DNA of 64,000 bases from Bacillus sp. FJAT-27445 (lineage in GTDB: Bacteria > Bacillota > Bacilli > Bacillales > Cytobacillaceae), in NCBI RefSeq assembly GCF_001510665.1, contig NZ_LMTI01000006.1, forward strand, positions 85,834 to 149,833, written 5' to 3'. This document shows positions 48,175 to 56,158 of the stretch, one piece after another. The number at the start of each line of letters is the position of its first letter. Positions within the stretch are counted from its first letter, which is position 1. The notes under the pieces were generated by a model that saw nothing but the letters and a program-made list of their open reading frames with translations, was not told the origin of the DNA and searched no databases. A program made the position numbers and the translations under genes.

Positions 48175-49191
48175 CTATCTTTTATGGGACTTTTTCTTTT
48201 TCTTTTTGCTGGGGAGTTGATGGATTTTTTTGGGCTTGATCTGCCGCAGTTGTTTCCCCATGTATAGTTCTGCAAGAGGATAGAAGGTTTCGAGTTGGTC
48301 GATTTCCAAGTCGAAATCTAAATCTCTTTGTTTCTTGGATGTTTCCTCATTTGAGGTGTCGCCGATGTATTCGTTTCGCAATTGAGCGGGAGGGAGCATT
48401 GGCACTTCGTCATTTGTGTGCAATGAAATGAGTGCTAATTTATTCAGAGCTGCTGCCAGGATATCCCGCAAAGTGCGTGCTTCTAATTTAGTGTAATCCC
48501 TTGCAGCTAATAAAGCGCGATGAAGATGGGCGGCACCTTCCTGAACAAATCCCGCTTCGGTAAGGATGTCTCCCAGTGAGTAATGCGATTCCATTTGGTG
48601 GGGATCGATTTCTAGAGACAGTTCGTAGGCACATACTGCCAAATCAGGCCTGTTTCCTTTGTAGTATAGATTCCCGAGCCTGTTCCATAAATAGCTGTCT
48701 TCTTTATGCAGGATTTTATTTAGCAAATATTCCTCGCTGTCAGTTGCATATTGGTGGGAACTTCCATCAAAAAGCCTATTTTCTGCAAAAAGATAATCCT
48801 TGTTATCGCCTCCCAGTGCCGCGGCTAACCCGAAAGTCATCCTCATCTTGAAAGTATCGGAATAATCCCATGGTCCTCCTGAATTGCACTGGATGCAGCG
48901 AAAGTAGCCGGTTAATTGGACAAAATCCAGATTATCTTTCTCTTCAGGTCTATATTTCTTCAGGTTGAATGCCATTGTGCCAATATCGTATTTTGCTTTT
49001 TTGCCACAGTTTCGGCAGATTAATGCTTCAATATTTTTTGACAGGAGCGGCTGTATCTCATTCGAGTTTTTTGCAATTAAAGCTGCAGATTCACCTGGAA
49101 GTTCTGAAATATTAGGGGTTTGGGAAATCGCCTCCAATTTTCTGCCTGTAGCCACACTAACCAGTAACGGATTGATCATTAATTTAGCCAT
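48175..49191 (-). CDS. zinc-ribbon and TPR-like protein of unknown function
   Basis: 338 aa from the ATG (49191), which has GGAAGG about 8 nt upstream; a GTG three codons earlier is the alternative. The protein carries two CxxC pairs (ICRNCGKK and FRCIQCNSGGPW at about 73-115), consistent with one zinc ribbon. A TPR-like helical stretch follows (LWNRLGNLYYKGNRPDLAVCAYELSLEIDP, about 170-200, shown only as a guide). The C-terminus is strongly basic (KKKKKKSHKR). It shares its terminator family with the SEC-C gene at 61.7 kb. No function is assigned. Confidence 0.6.
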   Translation of the reverse strand: MAKLMINPLLVSVATGRKLEAISQTPNISELPGESAALIAKNSNEIQPLLSKNIEALICRNCGKKAKYDIGTMAFNLKKYRPEEKDNLDFVQLTGYFRCIQCNSGGPWDYSDTFKMRMTFGLAAALGGDNKDYLFAENRLFDGSSHQYATDSEEYLLNKILHKEDSYLWNRLGNLYYKGNRPDLAVCAYELSLEIDPHQMESHYSLGDILTEAGFVQEGAAHLHRALLAARDYTKLEARTLRDILAAALNKLALISLHTNDEVPMLPPAQLRNEYIGDTSNEETSKKQRDLDFDLEIDQLETFYPLAELYMGKQLRQIKPKKIHQLPSKKKKKKSHKR

Positions 49192-49306
49192 CGCCTTCAC
49201 CTTCCATATCTATTTGATATAGTCCAAGTTTAGCATAGTCGGTAAAAGGGAGGAACACGGATGGAGTCTCACGATCAAAGGTCTTCTGGAAGGAATCGCT
49301 AGGTGA

Positions 49307-49366
49307 ACTGATAGGGCAGGGAACGGTTCTGCTACTTCTTTCGGGAGTCAGAAACGTCCCCTGCCT
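49307..49366. repeat. inverted repeat GGCAGGGAACGGTTCTG / CAGAAACGTCCCCTGCC
   Basis: The two arms at 49315-49331 and 49349-49366 are nearly complementary around a 17-nt loop. It belongs to the same GGGGACGGTTC-type intergenic palindrome family as 49859-49900. Confidence 0.5.
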
Positions 49367-49494
49367 CGCTGCTTCCAGAAGGAGACGGCTTATCCCCCTG
49401 TATTCGAATGTCGCAAAGTGTTCAATTTTTTACAGCTTACATTGGCTGTGACCGGGAAAGATAGAAATATAGTACAATCTTTGGGGGAATTGGG

Positions 49495-49836
49495 ATGATT
49501 CGCGAGTTGGAAGAAGCTGAGGTAAGTTCTGTTATATTTATGCGTGATTATTTACAGTTTTTCTTTGAGGGGGATCGGGGCAGCGGTATGCTTACCGCCT
49601 ATGTTATGCCGCAACTTTTTGTGACCGGACAGAGAGTTGACAGTACGGTTCCGGGTTACCGGGATTCGTTATGCTCATTTATTAACCGAAAGGTGAAACG
49701 GTCCGAACTGGAGGAGTGGAAAATCAAGTTGGTTTTCGATAATGATGACAGGCTTGAGATACCTCTGCAGGAAGCTGATTCAATGGGAATGGAAGCGGCG
49801 ATGTTACGCTTTGATAATGAGATTTTGATATGGTAG
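49495..49836 (+). CDS. conserved-looking hypothetical protein (113 aa)
   Basis: A GGGGGAATTGGG stretch precedes the ATG. The sequence has alternating beta strands (SVIFMRDYLQFFFEG, MLTAYVMPQLFV, WKIKLVFDNDDRLEIPL, AAMLRFDNEILIW) and no membrane segment. The pattern suggests a small beta-sandwich like the DUF6188-type proteins, but this is only a resemblance. It is a single gene between palindromic repeats, converging on cdaR. Confidence 0.6.
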   Translation: MIRELEEAEVSSVIFMRDYLQFFFEGDRGSGMLTAYVMPQLFVTGQRVDSTVPGYRDSLCSFINRKVKRSELEEWKIKLVFDNDDRLEIPLQEADSMGMEAAMLRFDNEILIW

Positions 49837-49858
49837 TGGACCATGGGGGTGGGCCATG

Positions 49859-49900
49859 GGGACGGTTCGGATGGCTTATAAATGCCAGAAGAACCGTCCC
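49859..49900. terminator. palindrome between convergent genes, possible terminator
   Basis: GGGACGGTTC (49859-49868) pairs with GAACCGTCCC (49891-49900) around a 22-nt loop. It stands between the 113-aa ORF and cdaR. No T-tract follows on either strand, so termination is unproven. Confidence 0.4.
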
Positions 49901-49940
49901 GGTGGGTTTAATCGCCACGTGGCGGGAGCAGAGAATTCTT

Positions 49941-51047
49941 TCAACGGCCGGTTTCGACTTTTTTGATTTTTTCAGTTGTCCAGAGGGCGAGCTGGAGTGT
50001 AAGGGCGTCATGAAAGATTTTTGGGTCAAAGCCTGTTTCTTCCTGGATCCTGGAAAGCCTGTAGATGAGCGTGTTCCGGTGGAGGAACATAGCTTCAGCG
50101 GTTGCCTGTATATTCAGGTTGTGTTCAAAAAAGGCTTGAAGGGTATCGGCGTATTTTTCTAATGGCTTGCTCATCAGCCTTTTGGAAAATTTATCAGCCT
50201 CCGCCAGTTCTGTCTTAAAAATCAGGGCTTTTGATTCCACTTTCGAAAAAGGGATGATTTTTTCTCCTTTGCTGGAAATGTCAAGAGCCAGGTCGCAGTC
50301 AAGATAAGCGGTATTGAACTCTGTTAAGTTTTGGAAGGGAGTGCTGTAAGACAATCGGCAAGAAACTTCCATATTCTCCAGTTCAGCTGTAATTTTCTCC
50401 ACCTTCCGTTCTATATCGGCAGTGGACACTTTCTGAAAGGCAATGAACATGCGATTGATATTGATAAAGCTTATAATTCCCTCTTGATCACTTATTAAGT
50501 GTTCAGCTCTTTTGAGAAGTGCCTTGTTTGAAATATTGCGTTCGTTTATTTCGATGACACAGGCTGTAAACGGGGGTTCAAAATGAATCCCAAGCAAAGC
50601 CAGTCCGCGATCCACATGGGCAAGGGAAGGGGGGATTTTCAACAACTCCTCGATGATCCTCTCTTTTGTCCGCTGCTTCCACTCCAATTGTGAGGATATA
50701 AATTCCTGCTTAATCAGCAGCTCAGTCGTCATTTTGACCAGTCCAGCAAATTCCTGTAGTTCTTCTGGACTCCCCGTTATCCCAATAACTCCGACTACAC
50801 GCTCCTGAAATTGGATTGGTATATTGATACCCGGCTGGGCTCCTTTCCAGTTTTCTATCTCTTCCTTAGTAAGAGAAACAGTTTCGCCTGTCCGCAGAAC
50901 GGCAAGGGCACCTTCATGAATATCACCAACCCGAGAACTGGTCCCGGAGGCAATTATCACCCCATTGTCATCCATGATATTGATGTTCCTGTTTAATCGG
51001 ACGGATGTTTCTTTTACGATTATCGACGCAATTTCTTTGGTTAACAT
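49941..51047 (-). CDS. cdaR: CdaR-family sugar-diacid/hydroxy-acid utilisation regulator
   Basis: 368 aa. The N-terminal sugar-diacid recognition domain (about 1-135) has IVKETSVRLNRNINIMDDNGVIIASG, then IPIQFQERVVGVIGITG. A central GGDEF-like fold follows. The C-terminal HTH_30 domain has TLQAFFEHNLNIQATAEAMFLHRNTLIYRLSRIQEETG. E. coli CdaR activates glucarate, galactarate and glycerate genes. Here the gene is divergent from glycerate kinase and the permease, its probable targets. An AGGAGG site precedes the ATG. Confidence 0.9.
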   Translation of the reverse strand: MLTKEIASIIVKETSVRLNRNINIMDDNGVIIASGTSSRVGDIHEGALAVLRTGETVSLTKEEIENWKGAQPGINIPIQFQERVVGVIGITGSPEELQEFAGLVKMTTELLIKQEFISSQLEWKQRTKERIIEELLKIPPSLAHVDRGLALLGIHFEPPFTACVIEINERNISNKALLKRAEHLISDQEGIISFININRMFIAFQKVSTADIERKVEKITAELENMEVSCRLSYSTPFQNLTEFNTAYLDCDLALDISSKGEKIIPFSKVESKALIFKTELAEADKFSKRLMSKPLEKYADTLQAFFEHNLNIQATAEAMFLHRNTLIYRLSRIQEETGFDPKIFHDALTLQLALWTTEKIKKVETGR

Positions 51048-51060
51048 GGGTCCTCCTAAG

Positions 51061-51103
51061 AAAATTTAGTTGTTCTACACAAAAATTAAGTGAAAATTTA
51101 GTT
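51061..51103. promoter_or_regulatory. direct repeats in the cdaR-glycerate kinase divergent region
   Basis: AAAATTTAGTT occurs at 51061-51071 and again at 51093-51103, 32 bp apart, about three helical turns. They lie between the divergent start codons and are candidates for CdaR binding sites. Confidence 0.4.
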
Positions 51104-51147
51104 AATTCTTAGCTGTTACAAACGATGTTTCTTGTCGAATGACGCAG

Positions 51148-51153
51148 TATAAT
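51148..51153 (+). promoter_or_regulatory. -10 element (TATAAT) of the glycerate kinase operon
   Basis: A perfect TATAAT lies 40 nt before the start codon with only a weak -35 (ATGTTT-like, 18 nt upstream). This fits a promoter that needs an activator such as CdaR. Confidence 0.5.
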
Positions 51154-51166
51154 AATAGTAAGAATA

Positions 51167-51181
51167 TTGAAAACGCTTACC
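51167..51181 (+). promoter_or_regulatory. candidate cre site (CcpA) in front of glycerate kinase
   Basis: TTGAAAACGCTTACC matches the cre consensus WTGNAANCGNWNNCW except for the last base. It lies just downstream of the -10 element, where CcpA would act as a roadblock. Confidence 0.6.
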
Positions 51182-51193
51182 ACGGAGGATGCT

Positions 51194-52339
51194 ATGAAAA
51201 TTGTTATTGCGCCAGATTCATTCAAAGGAAGCATGAGTTCAGTAGAAGCTGCGAAAGCAATTGAAGCAGGTCTTTTGCGGGCGTTTCCCGAGGCGGAAAC
51301 AATTAAACTTCCTGTCGCCGATGGCGGAGAGGGAACGCTGGAAACCCTGATTGCTGCAACAGATGGAACTATTGTCCCAGTGAATGTGACAGGACCATTG
51401 GGTGCCGAAGTGGCAGGGGAGTACGGCGTGCTTGGAAATGGGCAAACCTGCGTAATTGAGATGGCTAAAGCATCTGGCCTTTCGCTGGTCCCAGAGCCAG
51501 AATTGAATCCTTTGAAAGCGACGACGTACGGGACAGGCCAATTGATAAAGCAGGCGCTCGATGACGGATATAAATCATTCATCCTTGCGTTGGGAGGCTC
51601 GGCAACTAATGATGGTGGGGCAGGCATGCTCCAGGCGCTCGGGCTGAAACTGCTCGACAGGAATGGGCAGGAGGTCGGACACGGGGGGACTGAACTCATT
51701 AGAGTTGCTACTATTGATTCTACCGGGTTCGATTCCAGAATACAAGAATGCGAGTTTTTGATTGCCTCCGATGTGCAGAACCCTTTCACTGGTCCGGAGG
51801 GGGCATCCTATGTTTTTGGCCCGCAAAAGGGTGCAGCGCCAGCCGATGTGGAACTTCTCGATAATTGCCTGCGCAACTTCGCCAATGTCGTCGAAAGGAC
51901 AACAGGCGTTCAACTTCATGACATGCCGGGAGCTGGGGCTGCCGGAGGTATTGGGGGAGCGTTTCTGGCTTTTTTTCCTGCCAGGATGAAGCGCGGCATT
52001 GATGTCGTCATTGAGTATACAGGGCTCACTGAAAGGGTGAAAGGGGCAGATCTTGTCATTACAGGGGAAGGGAGAGTCGATTTTCAGACAGTTTCAGGAA
52101 AAACCCCAATGGGAGTGGCCCAGGCCGCTACCTTGCAGGGAGTCCCGACTATCATCCTCGCAGGGTCGGTCGGGACCGGAATTGAAGAGCTATATGAGTA
52201 TGGAGTTGTGAGTGTCCACAGTATTATAACAAGGCCATTGGAATTACAAGAGGCAATACAATCAGCCAGGGAATTGACAGAATTTGCTTCAGAGCAAGTA
52301 GTCCGGTCATTTTTTTATCGTTCATCAAAAACAAATTAA
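51194..52339 (+). CDS. garK: glycerate kinase (GarK/GlxK type)
   Basis: 381 aa. The ATG at 51194 follows CGGAGGA by 6 nt; the frame to 51167 overlaps the cre site. Family motifs are IVIAPDSFKGSMSSVEAAKAI, LPVADGGEGTLETL, LGGSATNDGGAGMLQALG, PGAGAAGGIGGAFLAF and DLVITGEGRVDFQT. It phosphorylates D-glycerate to 2- or 3-phosphoglycerate. It is transcribed divergently from cdaR and followed after 16 nt by the permease. Confidence 0.92.
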   Translation: MKIVIAPDSFKGSMSSVEAAKAIEAGLLRAFPEAETIKLPVADGGEGTLETLIAATDGTIVPVNVTGPLGAEVAGEYGVLGNGQTCVIEMAKASGLSLVPEPELNPLKATTYGTGQLIKQALDDGYKSFILALGGSATNDGGAGMLQALGLKLLDRNGQEVGHGGTELIRVATIDSTGFDSRIQECEFLIASDVQNPFTGPEGASYVFGPQKGAAPADVELLDNCLRNFANVVERTTGVQLHDMPGAGAAGGIGGAFLAFFPARMKRGIDVVIEYTGLTERVKGADLVITGEGRVDFQTVSGKTPMGVAQAATLQGVPTIILAGSVGTGIEELYEYGVVSVHSIITRPLELQEAIQSARELTEFASEQVVRSFFYRSSKTN

Positions 52340-52355
52340 AAGTGGGGGAAAAACG

Positions 52356-53468
52356 ATGAAAATCAAGAAAACGATTGAAAAGGTTCCTGGTGGGTTAATG
52401 GTTGTGCCGTTGATGCTAGGGGCATTCCTGAACACGATTGACCAGCTTCATATACCGTTAATCATGGACTTCCTGAAAGGCCTAGGGGTAGCTCAGACAG
52501 CTGATGGCAATTATGAATTTCTTCGCATCGGCGGCTTTTCGGAGCAGTTGTTTAAAAATGGCGCTCTGACCCTGATTGCCTTGTTCCTATTTTGTGCGGG
52601 GAGCCAGATGAATTTCCATGTCGGCGGGAAGGCACTTAAAAAAGGTGCTATTTTAACGACCTCCAAGTACTTGACTGGTCTAATCATTGGGTTGTTGTTC
52701 GGTTATTTCTTCGATCCGTTTAATGGCTTCCTAGGATTGTCGACTATGGCCATCATTGCCGCGATGACGAACGGGAACGGCGGGATGTACGCTGCCTTGA
52801 CCGGGCAGTATGGGAACCGTTCAGATGTCGGCGCCGTTGCAGTTTTGTCCTTAAATGACGGTCCGTTTTTTACGCTAATGTCACTTGGGCTAATGGGTTC
52901 GCAATTCCCAGTCATCGCCTTCATCGCTGTTCTGCTGCCAATTGCAATTGGGATGATTCTGGGGAATCTCGATTCCGATATTCGTGAATTCCTGAAACCA
53001 GGTGAAATTCTACCTGTACCATTTTTTGCTTTCGCCCTTGGAGCGGGCATGAACTTTGCAAACTTCTTCAACCCATCCGTAGTCGCTGCCGGCCTGACGC
53101 TAGGCATTTTGACAACTATCCTGACAGGTGGAACTGGAATGCTTGTGTTCAAACTTTTCAAAGAAAAAAGTCATATTGCCCCGTGGGCTGAGGCATCGAC
53201 AGCCGGCAATGCGGTAGGCACACCTGCTGCGATTGCCGCTGCAGCAGCGGTTGCTGCGAGTTCCGGCATGATGAGCGCAGCAGAGGCGGCGAAATTTGCG
53301 AGCATCGCGAACATGGCAACCGCTCAGATTTCCATCGCGGTCCTCACCACAGCAATTCTTTGTCCAATTGCAGTCATCATGATTGACCGCTACCAACGAA
53401 GACGCGGCATAAATGGGCAGCTCGAAGATTCAGTAGAAAGTTCAGGTGCAGAAAAGGTAATTGCATAA
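52356..53468 (+). CDS. 2-keto-3-deoxygluconate permease-family transporter (KdgT)
   Basis: 370 aa with about ten membrane segments. Distinctive blocks are KIKKTIEKVPGGLMVVPLMLGAFLNT, NGALTLIALFLFCAGSQM, MAIIAAMTNGNGGMYAALTGQYG and AEASTAGNAVGTPAAIAAA. These fit the KdgT proton symporter family. In this locus, without KDG kinase or aldolase, the cargo is more likely glycerate or a four-carbon sugar acid than KDG itself. A GTGGGGGA site precedes the ATG and a hairpin follows the gene. Confidence 0.88.
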   Translation: MKIKKTIEKVPGGLMVVPLMLGAFLNTIDQLHIPLIMDFLKGLGVAQTADGNYEFLRIGGFSEQLFKNGALTLIALFLFCAGSQMNFHVGGKALKKGAILTTSKYLTGLIIGLLFGYFFDPFNGFLGLSTMAIIAAMTNGNGGMYAALTGQYGNRSDVGAVAVLSLNDGPFFTLMSLGLMGSQFPVIAFIAVLLPIAIGMILGNLDSDIREFLKPGEILPVPFFAFALGAGMNFANFFNPSVVAAGLTLGILTTILTGGTGMLVFKLFKEKSHIAPWAEASTAGNAVGTPAAIAAAAAVAASSGMMSAAEAAKFASIANMATAQISIAVLTTAILCPIAVIMIDRYQRRRGINGQLEDSVESSGAEKVIA

Positions 53469-53492
53469 CAAGATTGATAGATTTAAAACTGT

Positions 53493-53518
53493 CCCCTGGG
53501 AGCAATCCCAGGGGTTGT
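53493..53518 (+). terminator. hairpin after the permease gene
   Basis: CCCCTGGGA (53493-53501) pairs with TCCCAGGGG (53506-53514) around GCAA, followed by TTGTCTC. The short U-content makes it a partial terminator at best. Confidence 0.6.
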
Positions 53519-53531
53519 CTCATAACCATTC

Positions 53532-53540
53532 TGTTATAAT
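53532..53540 (+). promoter_or_regulatory. extended -10 promoter of the larA operon
   Basis: TGTTATAAT is a TGn-extended perfect -10 element with no well-spaced -35. It lies 77 nt before larA and after the hairpin that ends the glycerate kinase-permease unit. Confidence 0.55.
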
Positions 53541-53616
53541 GTGGTAGAAATGGGTGAGACGGTATGAACTTATCTGTGGCCAAAAGTCTTTTACACTTAA
53601 AAAGTGAGGGATTGAA

Positions 53617-54879
53617 ATGAATACGACGTTGTTGTACGGGCAGAGTGGACTGGAAATCGAGGTGCCAGACCATTCTTTTATTGTCGAACCGAATGACCTC
53701 CCGGCTTTGGAAGATTACGAGGAGGCTTTAAGGAATGCGATGCGTAACCCAATTGGTTCGCCATCCTTGAAAGAAAGTGTCAAATCTACCGATAAGGTTG
53801 CAATTGTCATTAGCGATATTACAAGGCCGACCCCAAATCATATCCTCGTACCCTTCTTGATTGAGGAATTGAACCATGTACCGCTCGAAAACTTTGTGGT
53901 TATTAATGGAACTGGAACGCACCGAGATCAGACTAGGGAAGAGTTTGTCCAAATGCTGGGCGAATGGGTCGTTGAGAACATCCGGATCATTAATAATAAC
54001 TGCCATGATAAGGAGACTCTCGTAAAAGTTGGCCACAGTCGGTTCGGCTGTGATGTTTATTTGAATAAGGACTATGTGGAAGCCGATTTCAGAATTGTTA
54101 CCGGTTTCATCGAACCTCACTTCTTTGCCGGATTTTCGGGCGGGCCTAAAGGGATTATGCCAGGGATTGCCGGCATTGAAACAATCATGACCTTCCATAA
54201 CGCCAGGATGATTGGGGATCCTCAATCCACGTGGGGAAATATGGTGAACAACCCTGTTCAGGATATGACGAGAGAAATCAATACCATGTGTAAGCCTCAT
54301 TTTATGCTGAACGTGACACTAAACAAGGAAAAGGCGATTACCAACGTATTTGCCGGTGAATTGTACGAGGCCCATGACCAGGGCTGCGCCTTTGTAAAAG
54401 AGCATGCGATGGTCCGCTGTGAAGAAAGATTCGATGTTGTCATAACCTCTAATTCCGGCTACCCACTCGACCAGAATATGTACCAGGCCGTTAAGGGGAT
54501 GAGCGCGGCACAGAAAATCGTAAAAAAGGGCGGGGCAATTATCGTCGCTTCCGAATGTTCTGATGGCCTGCCGGACCACGGAAATTATTCGAAAATCTTC
54601 GGACTGGCGGACAGCCCGCAAGGATTACTTGATTTAATCAGCGATCCCGAGTTCAAAATGTTCGACCAGTGGCAGGTACAAAAGCAGGCTGTCATCCAGG
54701 TATGGGCAGATGTGTATGTGTATTCCACATTGACTGACGAGCAAGTAAAGGGCGCCATGCTAAAGCCGACAAAAAACATCGAGCAGACACTTGAGGAATT
54801 GAAGCAACTCCACGGTAGAGACATCACTGTCGCTGTCCTTCCGCTTGGTCCGCTTACAATTCCGTATGTGGAAGAATGA
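53617..54879 (+). CDS. larA: LarA-family nickel-pincer racemase/epimerase
   Basis: 420 aa. The residues that bind or act with the nickel-pincer nucleotide in Lactobacillus plantarum LarA (H108, H174, K184, H200) are all present here as H102, H168, K178 and H194, with one constant offset. They lie in GTGTHRDQT, EPHFFAGFSGGPKGIMPG and FHNARM. The family inverts the alpha-carbon of 2-hydroxy acids. It is followed by a four-carbon acid-sugar kinase and PdxA2, so a sugar-acid C2 epimerase is more likely than lactate racemase. The cofactor genes larE, larB and larC lie in the same operon. Confidence 0.88.
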   Translation: MNTTLLYGQSGLEIEVPDHSFIVEPNDLPALEDYEEALRNAMRNPIGSPSLKESVKSTDKVAIVISDITRPTPNHILVPFLIEELNHVPLENFVVINGTGTHRDQTREEFVQMLGEWVVENIRIINNNCHDKETLVKVGHSRFGCDVYLNKDYVEADFRIVTGFIEPHFFAGFSGGPKGIMPGIAGIETIMTFHNARMIGDPQSTWGNMVNNPVQDMTREINTMCKPHFMLNVTLNKEKAITNVFAGELYEAHDQGCAFVKEHAMVRCEERFDVVITSNSGYPLDQNMYQAVKGMSAAQKIVKKGGAIIVASECSDGLPDHGNYSKIFGLADSPQGLLDLISDPEFKMFDQWQVQKQAVIQVWADVYVYSTLTDEQVKGAMLKPTKNIEQTLEELKQLHGRDITVAVLPLGPLTIPYVEE

Positions 54880-54892
54880 TTGGTGATAATCC

Positions 54893-56158
54893 ATGAACAA
54901 AATTGTACTCATTGCAGATGACCTTACCGGAGCATGCGATTCTGGGGTCCAATTTACCCAAAAGGGCCTCAAGTCGGTTGTCAGCCTGGATGGGACCATA
55001 CCGACCGGCATGCAATCCGAAGTGATCATTTTCGATACTAACAGCAGGGCCTTGCCGAAAGACGAAGCATACCAATCTGTTGATCGGATAGCAGAACAAA
55101 TTGAGTCCGTCCCGTACACACTTCTTTATAAAAAGATCGATTCAACGCTCCGCGGCAATATTGGCAGCGAAGTAGACGCGCTGATGGATAGGCTCCAATT
55201 AGACATTGCTGTTATCGCACCTGCCTTTCCTGAGCTTGGGCGGACTACTGAGAAAGGTATCCATTATTTAAACGGGGTACCCGTTAATGATACAGAAATT
55301 GCGAATGATCCAAAAACCCCGGTAAAAGAAGCAAACATTATCAAGCTTCTCTCTAGCCAGTCTAAAAGGGACGCTGCACTTTTTCCAACTGGAGTTTTTG
55401 CGGAAGGTCCGGGAGCGGTTGAAGCCGTCATCAATGAGTTTGTCGCAGAAAATAAGTTGCTCCTTGTCTTTGATGCGGCCAGTAGTGATGACTTGCGTGA
55501 AGTAGTAAGGAATCTTAAGGACCTGCCGTTTAGGGTGGCTTGGGTTGGGTCTGCGGGCCTTGCGGAAGCATTATCTTCTGGAGGCAGACAATCAATGGCC
55601 CTGTCTACCATGCTGGAATCTTCCGGGAAGGGTCCTATCTTCGTTGTGTGCGGCAGCCGTTCCGGTGTAGCCAAACGCCAAGTGGAGCATATCCTGGACT
55701 TTTCTAATACGGTATCAGTCCTGCTTGTGCCGGAAGCATTGCTTGATGAGGGAAGCCGGATAGCTGAAATTGCCCGTTGCCGGTCAGAGCTTCAAGCCTT
55801 TCTTTCAAAAGGGAAGGATGTAGTGCTCCATGTCGAAACCGGTGTAGGAGTACCCGTTTCCAGGTCGGCCGACATCCCATACATCATTGCCGACGCGCTT
55901 GGGGAGATTGCTTCCGCTGCCATCCAAACCCACAGCCTTGGTGGCGTGGTCATGACGGGCGGGGACACGGCAAAAGCAATCGCCAAAAAACTGGGTGTTC
56001 AGGGGATGGAACTGTTTGGTGAAGCCGAGCGTGGGCTTCCTGTCTCAAGGTTGTTGGGTGCGTTCGGACTCCCTGCCGTAACCAAAGCAGGTGCCTTTGG
56101 CTCGGACCAATCGCTCCTCAGCGCGTTAAAGCTTCTGAAAGGGGATGAGGAAACGTGA
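54893..56158 (+). CDS. dtnK: DUF1537 four-carbon acid-sugar kinase (DtnK/OtnK-like)
   Basis: 421 aa. The N-terminal substrate domain begins IVLIADDLTGACDSGVQF and has YKKIDSTLRGNIGSEV and APAFPELGRTTEKGIHY. The C-terminal nucleotide domain has VVCGSRSGVAKRQ, GGVVMTGGDTAKAIAKKLG and the closing VTKAGAFG. Members phosphorylate D-threonate, D-erythronate or related acids at O4. It is 13 nt from larA and overlaps pdxA2 by 4 nt, so DtnK (D-threonate kinase) is the best specific label. The choice among tetronates is inference from the PdxA2 partner. Confidence 0.85.
   Translation: MNKIVLIADDLTGACDSGVQFTQKGLKSVVSLDGTIPTGMQSEVIIFDTNSRALPKDEAYQSVDRIAEQIESVPYTLLYKKIDSTLRGNIGSEVDALMDRLQLDIAVIAPAFPELGRTTEKGIHYLNGVPVNDTEIANDPKTPVKEANIIKLLSSQSKRDAALFPTGVFAEGPGAVEAVINEFVAENKLLLVFDAASSDDLREVVRNLKDLPFRVAWVGSAGLAEALSSGGRQSMALSTMLESSGKGPIFVVCGSRSGVAKRQVEHILDFSNTVSVLLVPEALLDEGSRIAEIARCRSELQAFLSKGKDVVLHVETGVGVPVSRSADIPYIIADALGEIASAAIQTHSLGGVVMTGGDTAKAIAKKLGVQGMELFGEAERGLPVSRLLGAFGLPAVTKAGAFGSDQSLLSALKLLKGDEET

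Noticed and set aside
53617..54879. Plain lactate racemase for LarA
   Set aside because: No lactate permease or dehydrogenase lies in the locus and the operon partners act on four-carbon sugar acids; lactate activity is not excluded.
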